This document shows positions 1 through 7,929 of a stretch of 64,000 bases of DNA, one piece after another. Source of the stretch: Lachnospiraceae bacterium UBA3689 (GTDB taxonomy: Bacteria; Bacillota; Clostridia; Lachnospirales; Lachnospiraceae); NCBI GenBank assembly GCA_002371465.1, contig DFIU01000010.1, forward strand, positions 108,643-172,642, read 5' to 3'. The first letter of the stretch is position 1; every line of letters begins with the position of its first letter. The notes under the pieces were generated by a model that did not search any database, was not told the origin of the DNA, and was given only the letters and a program-made list of their open reading frames with translations. A program made the translations under genes and the position numbers.

Positions 1-722
1 GAAATATCATCCGTATTCTGCCTCGGAAAAATGAACTGATCCGGCCTGCTGCCGCCAATGTGAGCCAGGCTCTCATTATGTTTGCAGCCCACCATCCCGA
101 ACCCAACTTCATGCTGCTCGACCGCTTCCTCATCTCCATGGAGCAAAAACAGATCCCCTGTAGGATCGCCTTTAATAAGGCGGATGCGGCAGGGGAGGAG
201 GAGATGGTGCAGATTCGGGAGATCTACCGGGGCTGCGGTTTCCCCATCTCCTTTTTGTCAGTCCACACCGGCTGCGGCATGGAAGAAATCAGGGCCTATC
301 TGGCGGGGCAGACGACCATTCTGGCAGGTCCCTCCGGTGTCGGCAAATCCTCCCTGACCAATGCCGTCCAGAGCGGCGTCCACATGGAGACCGGGCAGAT
401 TTCCAAAAAACTGGCGCGGGGAAAAAATACGACCCGCCATGCCCAGCTTATCTACGTGGGACCGGAAACCTATCTTTTTGATACGCCCGGCTTTTCCTAT
501 TTTTCGGCTTTTGAACTTGAAAAAGAGGAGCTTCGGCACTATTATCGGGAATTCGCCCCCTATGAGGGGACCTGCCGTTTTCACGGCTGTGTCCACTTAA
601 ATGAACCGGACTGCAGGGTCAAGGAGGCGCTGGATGCCGGAGCCATCAGCCATGTCCGCTATGAAAATTATCGGCTGATCTACCGGGAATTAAAGGAAGA
701 AGAGATAAGGCGCTGGAAATGA
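1..722 (+). CDS. rsgA: Ribosome small-subunit-dependent GTPase RsgA, 5' truncated by window edge
   Basis: The reading frame is open from base 3 with no start codon, so only the C-terminal part is present. RsgA is a circularly permuted GTPase that acts late in 30S subunit maturation. The permuted order is visible: a G4 motif (FNKAD), then the P-loop GPSGVGKSS, then the G3 motif DTPGF. A C-terminal zinc-binding segment follows, with Cys and His spaced as CRFHGCVHLNEPDC. The upstream residues (ILPRKNELIRP, then ALIMFA and LLDRFL) are also typical of the family. Its stop overlaps the start of thiN in an ATGA arrangement, so the two are translationally coupled. The ribulose-5-phosphate epimerase gene that often sits between rsgA and thiN in Firmicutes is absent here. 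Confidence 0.96.
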   Translation, partial: NIIRILPRKNELIRPAAANVSQALIMFAAHHPEPNFMLLDRFLISMEQKQIPCRIAFNKADAAGEEEMVQIREIYRGCGFPISFLSVHTGCGMEEIRAYLAGQTTILAGPSGVGKSSLTNAVQSGVHMETGQISKKLARGKNTTRHAQLIYVGPETYLFDTPGFSYFSAFELEKEELRHYYREFAPYEGTCRFHGCVHLNEPDCRVKEALDAGAISHVRYENYRLIYRELKEEEIRRWK

Positions 723-1366
723 AGACCCTGATTGTGGCAGGGGGAGTCCTGCGCCCTCGATTTTTAAAGACTTTCCTTAAAAAGTCTCCCCAGGACCTGG
801 TGATAGCGGCGGATCGGGGGCTGGACCATCTGATCGCTGCAGGCCTTACGCCGGATCTTATCCTGGGGGACTATGACAGCACGGCACTTGATGTAGGGAC
901 TATCAGCAGCGGACGGGAGATCCCGGTGGAGCGCTATCCGGCTGAGAAGAATTTTACCGATATGGAAGCGGCGTTAAACGTCGCTATTAAAAAGGGAAGT
1001 TCCGAAATTGCCATCCTGGGCGCGACCGGGGGTCGGCTGGACCACTTTCTTGCCAACGTGCAGGGTCTCTTACTTCCCCTTAAGGTAGGAATTCCGGCAA
1101 GAATCATCGATGAGCAAAATGAGATCTGCCTCTTGGATGGTCCTCGTAAGCTGCAAAAAAAGGCTGCCTTTGGTAAGTATGTCTCTTTCCTTCCCCTTAC
1201 GGGGCACTGTGAAGGGGTGACCCTTAGGGGCTTTAAATATCCCCTTGTCGATCATGTCCTGGAGCAGGGAACCTCTCTTGGGGTCAGCAATGAGATCGTG
1301 GAGGAAGAGGCGACGGTGGAGTTTCAAAGCGGGATTCTGGTTATGGTCATGTCGAAAGATGGGTGA
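719..1366 (+). CDS. thiN: Thiamine pyrophosphokinase
   Basis: This 215-residue cytoplasmic enzyme transfers pyrophosphate from ATP to thiamine, giving thiamine pyrophosphate. Family motifs are intact: GDYDS near residue 50 (metal and ATP binding), TDMEAAL near residue 80, and GATGGRLDH near residue 100. Length fits bacterial thiamine pyrophosphokinases of about 210-220 residues. The ATG overlaps the rsgA stop codon, and a strong hairpin terminator follows directly, so it is the last gene of an rsgA operon. No thiamine biosynthesis genes or TPP riboswitch lie nearby, which fits a salvage role. Confidence 0.95.
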   Translation: MKTLIVAGGVLRPRFLKTFLKKSPQDLVIAADRGLDHLIAAGLTPDLILGDYDSTALDVGTISSGREIPVERYPAEKNFTDMEAALNVAIKKGSSEIAILGATGGRLDHFLANVQGLLLPLKVGIPARIIDEQNEICLLDGPRKLQKKAAFGKYVSFLPLTGHCEGVTLRGFKYPLVDHVLEQGTSLGVSNEIVEEEATVEFQSGILVMVMSKDG

Positions 1367-1414
1367 AAAAAGCCGCGCGGGAGAAGGGAAATCCCTTTTT
1401 CAGCACGGCTTTTT
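1367..1414 (+). terminator. Rho-independent terminator after thiN
   Basis: AAAAAGCCG directly after the thiN stop pairs with CGGCTTTTT at the 3' end, and an inner GGGA/TCCC helix extends the stem. The T-run lies at 1409-1413. The A-run and T-run symmetry makes it potentially bidirectional. The 1415-1652 stretch after it shows no convincing gene. Confidence 0.85.
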
Positions 1415-1652
1415 CACTTGAGTGAATATAAAGTTAAGAGTAAGTAGATATTTAATCAGAAGTCCCATCCAAGTTTTCCTGATCCAGGTATGGGCAGAGA
1501 TTCATAGATCCTTGGAGTTTTCGGATGTATGGACAGGACTTCATTGATCCGAAAGGCTTACTGATCTCGGTCGTGCCGTGTATAAAGGGCATGCAACTTG
1601 TGATCAGAAGTGCAGGTATAAGTTATAAGATTTCTTGCTCTAAACACAGACT

Positions 1653-2378
1653 TTACCTGGGCAGGTAAGGCTCTAATTTATCAAGCGAGGTATTGACAAT
1701 CAGCTCTTTCGGAAAATCCAACTCATCCAGCAGTTTCTCGGCACGCGCAAAACAGGCGATATCTTCTTCCCGATGGGCATCGCTGCCCAGCAGGATGGGG
1801 ACCTGGAATTGCATGCAGAGCTGTAAGATTTCCCTGTCATTTTCTCTGGCATTTAAGCGGAAGCCCCTGGGATTAAAAGAAGTGTTATTAAGCTCAATTA
1901 AAACATGGGCTTCCTTTGCGTGGCGGACCAGTTCCGGATAATCAAGTGGAAAATGCCCGTCATCCGGGTGACCTAATACCATGACTTTGGGCCGGTCCAT
2001 GGCCTTCAGACAGGCATAGGTATTCTCTTTCTTTGAACCCGGTGTCAGGCAGACATGGTGAAGACTGGCGATGCAGTAGTCCAGATCCCGGATATCCCGG
2101 TCTTCAAGGTCAATCGTTCCCTGATAATCCACGATGTTCAGCTCCGCTCCAAACAAGAGACGGACTCCGAATTTCTCATGATTGAGAATATTCATATTCT
2201 GAAAGTAATAGCGATTGGTACTGCCGGGCATGGCAGGCCCGTGGTCGGAGATCCCTAAAAGGGGGAGACCGATCTTTGATGCCTGCTGAATCATTTCATT
2301 CATGCTGTTGTAGGCATGCCCACTGGCTAAGGTATGGGTATGCAGATCCATCAAAAAGCGCTTATTCAAAGTCAACAC
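1653..2378 (-). CDS. PHP-domain phosphatase, YcdX-like
   Basis: About 240 residues, matching the length of YcdX-type PHP phosphatases, which use a multinuclear zinc site. Metal-ligand motifs are visible: HTHTLASGHA at the N terminus, SDHGPAMPG near residue 45, LGHPDDGHFP near residue 135 and GSDAHREED near residue 198. It lies 14 bases downstream of the pdxA2-like gene on the same strand, so it is probably co-transcribed and may dephosphorylate an intermediate of that pathway; the substrate is unknown. The start is uncertain: GTG at 2378 has its Shine-Dalgarno too close, while a TTG at 2369 is better spaced and would give a protein beginning MNKRFLMDLHTHT. Confidence 0.85.
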   Translation of the reverse strand: MLTLNKRFLMDLHTHTLASGHAYNSMNEMIQQASKIGLPLLGISDHGPAMPGSTNRYYFQNMNILNHEKFGVRLLFGAELNIVDYQGTIDLEDRDIRDLDYCIASLHHVCLTPGSKKENTYACLKAMDRPKVMVLGHPDDGHFPLDYPELVRHAKEAHVLIELNNTSFNPRGFRLNARENDREILQLCMQFQVPILLGSDAHREEDIACFARAEKLLDELDFPKELIVNTSLDKLEPYLPR

Positions 2379-2392
2379 CTCGCATCGAGTCT

Positions 2393-3391
2393 TTATTTTC
2401 CGGAGAAGGAGAAGGCGTATTTGGTGGCAACACGGATCGCCTCAATCAGACTGACCGGGCTGGCTTTTCCGGTACCGGCGATATCAAAGGCTGTTCCATG
2501 GTCGACGGAAGTCCTGAGGATGGGCATGCCTCCGGTGATGGAAACCGTCTTGTCGAAATCCACGGTTTTTGCAGCAACGTGTCCCTGATCATGGTAGAGG
2601 GAGAGGACACTGTCGTATCGACCTTGCAGGGCCTGATGATAAACGGAATCGGCTCCAATCGGTCCAAAGACATTGTATCCCTCCTCTTTTAAAATCTGAA
2701 TAGCTGGAATGACATCCGTCTGTTCTTCGGTCCCCAGGATGCCATGCTCTCCGCAGTGGGGGTTGAGTCCGGCGATGGCCATACTTGGATGATTCAGACC
2801 AAGCTGGTGCAGGACCTGGAATCCCCGGTGTACATAGTCTATAATGCGCTCTTTTTTGACCAGATCACAGGCTTTTCGGAGTGACACATGGCGGGAAAGG
2901 AAGAGAATTCTCATGCCGTGAACCTCAAAGAGGGTCAGCGGATCCTCAGTATGAGTCAGACCTCCAAAGATTTCTGTGTGCCCGATGTAGGGAACACCTG
3001 CCAACTTGAGAGCCTCCTTGTTGATCGTCGTTGTTGTAACGGCGTCAGCCTTCTTTGCCATAGCTAATTCTATTGACTTTTGAATATATTCAAAGGCTGC
3101 CTGACCGCACATGGCGCTGACTTTACCATAAGTGAACTTTGAAAGATCGATATTCTCCAGATTGATGAAATTGACTACGCTGTGATCATCCAGGGCATCC
3201 TTTGGATCCTCTATGATATGGAGTTTTTGCTGGCTGCCAACGATCTGCATAGCTTTTTCCATAATATTGCGGTCACCGACAACGATACAGATCGCACGGT
3301 CAAAGGTTTCTTTGTCCATCATCGCTTTTGCGGTGATCTCCGGACCGATTCCGGCAGGGTCTCCAAATGGAATGACAATTAGGGGTTTCAT
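2393..3391 (-). CDS. pdxA2: PdxA2-type 4-phospho-acid-sugar dehydrogenase (4-hydroxythreonine-4-phosphate dehydrogenase family)
   Basis: A 332-residue PdxA-family enzyme. PdxA2 paralogs oxidise and decarboxylate 4-phospho-D-threonate or D-erythronate to dihydroxyacetone phosphate with NAD, rather than making vitamin B6. Seen in sequence: GDPAGIGPEI at the N terminus and metal-ligand histidines in YIGHTEIFG, LYHDQGHVAAK and SVDHGTAFD. The wider open frame starts at 3412, but that ATG overlaps an AAAGGAGG ribosome binding site for the ATG at 3391, so 3391 is preferred. It is divergent from the RLP gene. The PdxA2 reading rather than B6-type PdxA rests on the neighbouring DUF1537 kinase, a known partner of PdxA2, and is inference. 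Confidence 0.88.
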   Translation of the reverse strand: MKPLIVIPFGDPAGIGPEITAKAMMDKETFDRAICIVVGDRNIMEKAMQIVGSQQKLHIIEDPKDALDDHSVVNFINLENIDLSKFTYGKVSAMCGQAAFEYIQKSIELAMAKKADAVTTTTINKEALKLAGVPYIGHTEIFGGLTHTEDPLTLFEVHGMRILFLSRHVSLRKACDLVKKERIIDYVHRGFQVLHQLGLNHPSMAIAGLNPHCGEHGILGTEEQTDVIPAIQILKEEGYNVFGPIGADSVYHQALQGRYDSVLSLYHDQGHVAAKTVDFDKTVSITGGMPILRTSVDHGTAFDIAGTGKASPVSLIEAIRVATKYAFSFSGK

Positions 3392-3462
3392 AATAAAAAT
3401 TCCTCCTTTCACGGCTTTAAATTACCTATATTATTGTTAGTTTTTTAGCGTGCCGCAATGGC

Positions 3463-3474
3463 GAAAAATTTTTC
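3463..3474. promoter_or_regulatory. Palindromic candidate operator between pdxA2 and RLP genes
   Basis: A perfect 12-bp palindrome, GAAAAATTTTTC, sits in the divergent intergenic region between the pdxA2-like and RLP genes. The kinase promoter has a closely related element (CGAAATTTTTTTCG at 6407). A SorC-type regulator encoded between them could bind both. The sequence similarity is seen; the function is inferred. Confidence 0.4.
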
Positions 3475-3598
3475 ATAGCGCATTTATCATTTATTATTTT
3501 CATTCTTTTTTTTGCTTTTGGAAAACGGCAAAATAAGGTCAGAACAAAAAAAGAGCAGCGCATAAAAGCCAAGCTCAATCAACAGGAGGAAAATAAAT

Positions 3599-4945
3599 AT
3601 GATCTCACAGAACAGAATGTATGGAACTCTTTTAAATCCCCTCGTAGAAGGTTCAGACCTGGGAGACCTTCTTGTAGCAACTTATCTGATCGGATGCCAC
3701 AGAGATGAAGATGTCGTCGTCAAGATGAACTCCATTGGTATTGAGCAGACAACAGGATCCTGGGTTGATGTACCTGCTGAGACCGATGAGGTCCGCGCAA
3801 AGTACGCATCCAAGGTGCTGGGAATCTATGAAGTTCCTGCCTATGAGAATCAGACCGATCTGAATAACAAGATCGGACCGGAAGGTTACCGTTGGTTTGT
3901 TGTCCGCATCGGCTACCCGGAAGTCAATATTGATGACAACCTGCCTCTTTTAATCGGCACAATCGCCGGCAATATCATGTCCATGCCTTATCTAAAACTG
4001 CTGGATATTGATTTTCCGAAGAAGTTTGTCGATAAATTCCCGGGACCCAAGTTCGGTCTGGAAGGGATCCGCAAGATTCTGGGCGCTTATGACCGACCAC
4101 TTCTGAATAATATGATTAAGCCCTGTACAGGGTATACGCCGGAAGTTGGGGCTAAGCTCTTCTTTGAAGCAGCAGCAGGCGGCGTTGACATCATCAAGGA
4201 TGATGAGTTGATTGGCGGAAATCGTGAATTTAATAAGTTGGCTGATCGGGTAAAGATGAATATGGATGCCGCTCATCGGGCAGAGGAAGTGAAACATGAG
4301 TCCACACTGTATGCCTGCAACATCACAGATGAAGTCTCCAGGCTGAAAGAGAATGCCATGACCGTTATCGAGAACGGCGGTAACTGTATCATGGTCGATG
4401 TTCACGGTGTCGGCTATTCCGCAGTCCGCATGCTGGCAGAGGATCCCGAAATTACGGTTCCGATCCTCGGTCATTCCTGCTTCAACGGTGCCTTCACCTC
4501 ATCTCCTTATCAGGGCATGAGTTCTAAGGTCGTTACCAAGATCTGCCGGATGATGGGCTGTGATATCTACTTGACACAGCCGCCCTATGGCAAGTTTGAC
4601 AATACTTTTGACAACTACATCATCAACATGATTACCGCTAAGGCGCCCATGCACGAGTTAAAGCCCATGCTTCCCTTCGTCGGAGGCGGCGTCGTTCCGG
4701 GTCTTGTACCGAAGTTCATGAATGACTGCGGCAATGATATCCTCCTTGGTGTAGGTGCCGGTATCCACGCTCATCCGATGGGCCCGCAGGCAGGTGCAAG
4801 AGCTTTCCGTGAAGCGATTGATGCCTGCATGAAGGATATTCCGCTTCGCGAGGCGGCAAAGAACGGCTCAAAAGAGCTTAAGACAGCCATTGAGAAGTGG
4901 GGCATCTACGGAGAGGACCACAGCAAGAATCTGTACGCCCTGTAA
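3599..4945 (+). CDS. RuBisCO-like protein (form IV RLP), probable acid-sugar phosphate decarboxylase or transcarboxylase
   Basis: This 448-residue protein has the length and fold signatures of the RuBisCO large-subunit superfamily. Equivalents of the catalytic residues remain: GIEQTTGSW (E49), MIKPCTG (K174), the carbamylation-lysine motif GGVDIIKDDE (K200, D202, E203), GHSCFNG (H292), loop-6-like PYGKFDN (K332), and phosphate-binding GGGVVPG and GAGIHAHP near residues 362 and 386. It is therefore not one of the RLPs that lack the loop-6 lysine. In D-apiose catabolism, RLPs paired with DUF1537 kinases act as 3-oxo-isoapionate-4-phosphate decarboxylase or transcarboxylase/hydrolase; the same pairing here suggests related chemistry. 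The apionate lactonase and oxidoisomerase are not in the window, so the substrate is open. A strong AGGAGG precedes the ATG. Confidence 0.93.
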   Translation: MISQNRMYGTLLNPLVEGSDLGDLLVATYLIGCHRDEDVVVKMNSIGIEQTTGSWVDVPAETDEVRAKYASKVLGIYEVPAYENQTDLNNKIGPEGYRWFVVRIGYPEVNIDDNLPLLIGTIAGNIMSMPYLKLLDIDFPKKFVDKFPGPKFGLEGIRKILGAYDRPLLNNMIKPCTGYTPEVGAKLFFEAAAGGVDIIKDDELIGGNREFNKLADRVKMNMDAAHRAEEVKHESTLYACNITDEVSRLKENAMTVIENGGNCIMVDVHGVGYSAVRMLAEDPEITVPILGHSCFNGAFTSSPYQGMSSKVVTKICRMMGCDIYLTQPPYGKFDNTFDNYIINMITAKAPMHELKPMLPFVGGGVVPGLVPKFMNDCGNDILLGVGAGIHAHPMGPQAGARAFREAIDACMKDIPLREAAKNGSKELKTAIEKWGIYGEDHSKNLYAL

Positions 4946-4975
4946 TTCTTTAAGAAGCAATTTGATTGTAAAAGG

Positions 4976-5016
4976 GGAAGGGATTCCGTCTTGTAGGCGG
5001 AATGCCTTCCTTTTTT
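4976..5016 (+). terminator. Terminator after the RLP gene
   Basis: GGAAGGGATTCCG (4976-4988) pairs with CGGAATGCCTTCC (4998-5010), followed by six T. It separates the RLP transcript from the SorC regulator gene. Confidence 0.85.
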
Positions 5017-5131
5017 GAGTTCCTGACTTGAATTTGTGATAAAATTCATGAAAATCAGGGGGATGTATTGTATAATAATTCCATATTGGATCTTTTTGCG
5101 ACCTGAACACGAGGTAGATGGAGGAATATTA

Positions 5132-6145
5132 GTGAAAAAGTCTGAGATTGACATCTATAATCAGTCACCATTTTTGATTGTTCAGAGTGCTTACCTCTAC
5201 TACATTCTGAACCTGTCAGAGAGCAAGATCGCGAAACAATTAAATATTTCGGTGACGACTGTATCCAGACTTTTGACCAGGGCAAAGAACGATGGCATGA
5301 TCCGCTTCATTATTCCCCAGGCGTATTTAAGATGTATTGAACTAAGTGAAGCCCTGCAGAAAAAATACAAATTAAAGAAAGTGATTGTAGCTCCTCCTCT
5401 CAATTCCGAAGAAGGCGAGGTTTTAAAGGATCAAGATGCAAAGAATGCCGTCGCTCTGGAAGGGGCGCGTTATCTGCAGCGTATCATCCGGCCTGATGAT
5501 GTCTTGGGAGTTGGCTGGGGCAGTACGGTTTACCAGATGATCAATCTCCTAAACCCTTCGCAGAAGGTGGATGCAACCTTCGTTACCCTTCATGGCAGTA
5601 TAGAGTTTGTTGAAAAGGAATTAGATGTCCGATCTTTGGTCACACGGATGGCCCGCGCCTTCTTTGGAGAAAATTATACCTTTTTGACGGATGCCCTGAT
5701 GTCTACGCCGGAAGCTGTTGAGATTATGAAGCAGCAGCGGAATAATAAAATGGTCATTGATATGTTCCAAAGAATCACAAAAGCTGTCTTCGGAATCGGA
5801 AGTTTTTATCCGGAGGAGACAACCGTGCTGAGCAGTCCGGAGTTTATGTCTAAGCAGGATCTGCAGGACCTTCGATCAACCGGTGCAGTAGGAGATATAG
5901 CCCTTCGGTTCTTTGATAAAGAGGGAAAAGAATGCTCCACGTCCCTGAAAGACAGACTGATGTCTATTGATTTAAACCAGTTCAGGAAGATTCCCGAAAA
6001 GATCTGTCTGGCCTCCGGAGTATCGAAAAAATGGACCATCCATGCGGCGCTTAAGGGCGGTCTGATTGATGTTCTGATCGTGGACAGCCAGCTTGCTGAT
6101 TCTCTCAATAAGATGGAGGATTACGAAGTCACTTCAGTAAAATAA
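5132..6145 (+). CDS. SorC/DeoR-family sugar-binding transcriptional regulator
   Basis: About 337 residues from a GTG start at 5132, which follows GGAGG at about 5120; in-frame ATGs further upstream lack such a site. The N terminus holds a helix-turn-helix (SKIAKQLNISVTTVSRLL, residues 27-44). The rest is the SorC effector-binding domain with phosphosugar-isomerase-like motifs (GVGWGSTVYQM and a C-terminal SGVSKKWTIHAALKGG). SorC proteins usually sense a phosphorylated intermediate of the pathway they control. Lying between the RLP and kinase genes, it is the obvious local regulator, and the shared palindromes at 3463 and 6407 are its candidate operators. Confidence 0.9.
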   Translation: MKKSEIDIYNQSPFLIVQSAYLYYILNLSESKIAKQLNISVTTVSRLLTRAKNDGMIRFIIPQAYLRCIELSEALQKKYKLKKVIVAPPLNSEEGEVLKDQDAKNAVALEGARYLQRIIRPDDVLGVGWGSTVYQMINLLNPSQKVDATFVTLHGSIEFVEKELDVRSLVTRMARAFFGENYTFLTDALMSTPEAVEIMKQQRNNKMVIDMFQRITKAVFGIGSFYPEETTVLSSPEFMSKQDLQDLRSTGAVGDIALRFFDKEGKECSTSLKDRLMSIDLNQFRKIPEKICLASGVSKKWTIHAALKGGLIDVLIVDSQLADSLNKMEDYEVTSVK

Positions 6146-6253
6146 TTCGTGATGAATAGATCACTAACTTTAAAAATTGTCTGGATTTTATTCCATCAAA
6201 GTGGAATATAAAAAACTGCCCGACAAGCGGACAGCTTAGAAAGCACTTATCTT

Positions 6254-6284
6254 AAAAAGGCTCCTGCTCAGGGAGCCTTTCTTT
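6254..6284 (+). terminator. Terminator after the SorC-type regulator
   Basis: AAAGGCTCC (6256-6264) pairs with GGGAGCCTTT (6271-6280) around a six-base loop, followed by a broken T-run. It lies in a 386-base gap (6146-6531) that otherwise holds only small inverted repeats (for example GTGAT/ATCAC at 6149-6164) and the kinase promoter region. Confidence 0.75.
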
Positions 6285-6406
6285 CATGAGAACCTCTTTT
6301 TTTATCAGATTCTCCTACATCTTTTGCACCTTCCCCAGTGCTGATTATAGTATGGTTTCTTTGCCTTATCTCGACAAGGTGGAAAAAAATATCACATAGG
6401 CACATG

Positions 6407-6420
6407 CGAAATTTTTTTCG
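6407..6420. promoter_or_regulatory. Palindromic candidate operator upstream of DUF1537 kinase gene
   Basis: CGAAATTTTTTTCG is nearly symmetrical and, with its preceding G, resembles the element upstream of the RLP gene (GCGAAAAATTTTTC). It lies about 110 bases before the kinase start. A shared site for the local SorC-type regulator is inferred. Confidence 0.4.
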
Positions 6421-6531
6421 ATCTAGAAAACCCCAAGGGAAGGTATGAATAATATAGATAATAAATGGATATGAGATCTCGTATATGTAGTCAGAATGCA
6501 TGAAATTAGGAACTGTAAAGGAGAGATCGCG

Positions 6532-7839
6532 ATGGTAAAATGCATTGTTGTCGCAGATGATTTGACCGGTGCGAACGCTACCGGTGTCTTGCTGCGAAAA
6601 CAGGGGTATTCCACGGATACAATTTTGAATATTGTGGATGGGGATATCAATACACTGACGGACTGTGAGTGTGTAACATTTACAACCGACAGCCGGGGCG
6701 TAGATGCAAAGACTGCCTATAACCGAGTTTACAATATTACCCAGATGTTTGAAAATGCAAACCCGGCTTTTCTCAATAAGAGAATCGACAGTACACTTAG
6801 AGGAAATCTGGGAGCTGAAACAGATGCCATGCTGGACGCAATGGGAGATGACTATACAGCCATTGTAGTCCCCTGTGCCCCGGCTGGAGGGCGGGTGACG
6901 CTAGGAGGCTATATGCTGGTAAATGGAGTCGTGCTGCATAAGACAGAGGCGGCACTGGACCCCAAGACTCCCATCCGGGACCCCCGTGTTCAAAAGCTGT
7001 TTGAACAGCAGACGAAATACCCGGTTGCGTCGATCTATATCAAGGATCTTGATAAAGGGGTAGATTGGCTGGCCAATGAAATCAAATTGTTGGTTCATGA
7101 AAGCAACCGAATCATCATTTTTGATGCCATAACGCCAGAAGATATTGATCGAATCAGTGAAGCTGTCATTATGAGCGGCATTAAATTTATCGCGGTAGAT
7201 CCGGGAGCCTTTACCGCGACCCTGGCCCAGAAGCTGATAGTTCCCAGTGAGGTGAATGCCAGTTTCAATAAAATTCTGGTACTACAGGGCAGCGTCAACC
7301 CGGTTGCAAAAACACAGATGGAGAATTTCTGGCTGGCGCAGAAAGTCTGCAACGTATATGTTAAAACCGGCCTGTTGATCAAAGGAGAAGAGGAGCGGAC
7401 TAAAGAGATCAGCCGGGTCGTCAAAGAGATTTTAAAGCAGACCCAGGATTATGAACTTTTCAGTGTGACCGGGGACGGCATTCAGCCTGAGCATCGGTTG
7501 AACCTTCCCAAGATCGCGAAGGAACGCGGATGCTCTGTTGACGAACTCAGTAATATCATCAATTTCTCCATGGCGGAGATCGCCCACGAAATCCTTACCA
7601 AAGAACCCAACTTCCAGGGCATCTATACCAGCGGAGGCGATGTTACGGCAGCCTTCTGTAAGACGGCTCACACGCTTGGCTTAAGTCTTGAAGACGAGCC
7701 GGTTTCCCTTGCAGCAGGAGGTGAACTGATTGAAGGGGACTTCCCGGGCAAGCGTATCGTTACAAAAGGCGGCATGACTGCTGCGCCGGATGCGATCAAT
7801 GTGTGCATTGCCAAGCTGAAAGCTATGCTGAATATGTGA
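6532..7839 (+). CDS. Four-carbon acid sugar kinase family protein (DUF1537)
   Basis: This 435-residue protein belongs to the DUF1537 kinases (DtnK, OtnK, OiaK and relatives), which phosphorylate the 4-hydroxyl of acid sugars such as D-threonate, 3-oxo-tetronates or 3-oxo-isoapionate. The N-terminal substrate domain has VADDLTGANATGVLL; the C-terminal nucleotide-binding domain has TSGGDVTAAFCK and KGGMTAAPDAI. The chosen ATG at 6532 follows AAAGGAGAG; an upstream in-frame ATG at 6496 has no comparable site. With the RLP and PdxA2-like genes it forms the core of an acid-sugar 4-phosphate pathway. Which acid sugar is used cannot be read from the sequence. Confidence 0.92.
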   Translation: MVKCIVVADDLTGANATGVLLRKQGYSTDTILNIVDGDINTLTDCECVTFTTDSRGVDAKTAYNRVYNITQMFENANPAFLNKRIDSTLRGNLGAETDAMLDAMGDDYTAIVVPCAPAGGRVTLGGYMLVNGVVLHKTEAALDPKTPIRDPRVQKLFEQQTKYPVASIYIKDLDKGVDWLANEIKLLVHESNRIIIFDAITPEDIDRISEAVIMSGIKFIAVDPGAFTATLAQKLIVPSEVNASFNKILVLQGSVNPVAKTQMENFWLAQKVCNVYVKTGLLIKGEEERTKEISRVVKEILKQTQDYELFSVTGDGIQPEHRLNLPKIAKERGCSVDELSNIINFSMAEIAHEILTKEPNFQGIYTSGGDVTAAFCKTAHTLGLSLEDEPVSLAAGGELIEGDFPGKRIVTKGGMTAAPDAINVCIAKLKAMLNM

Positions 7840-7929
7840 GAGCGCTCCGTCAGATTTCTGTATCTTCAGTATCTTCCCCAATTGATCAGAACGCGTACTA
7901 TCTATCCTTAAGAAAGAGAGGAACTCATC

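Noticed and set aside
2393..3391. Role of the PdxA-like enzyme in vitamin B6 synthesis
   Set aside because: No other B6 genes are near; the neighbouring DUF1537 kinase and RLP point to catabolic PdxA2.
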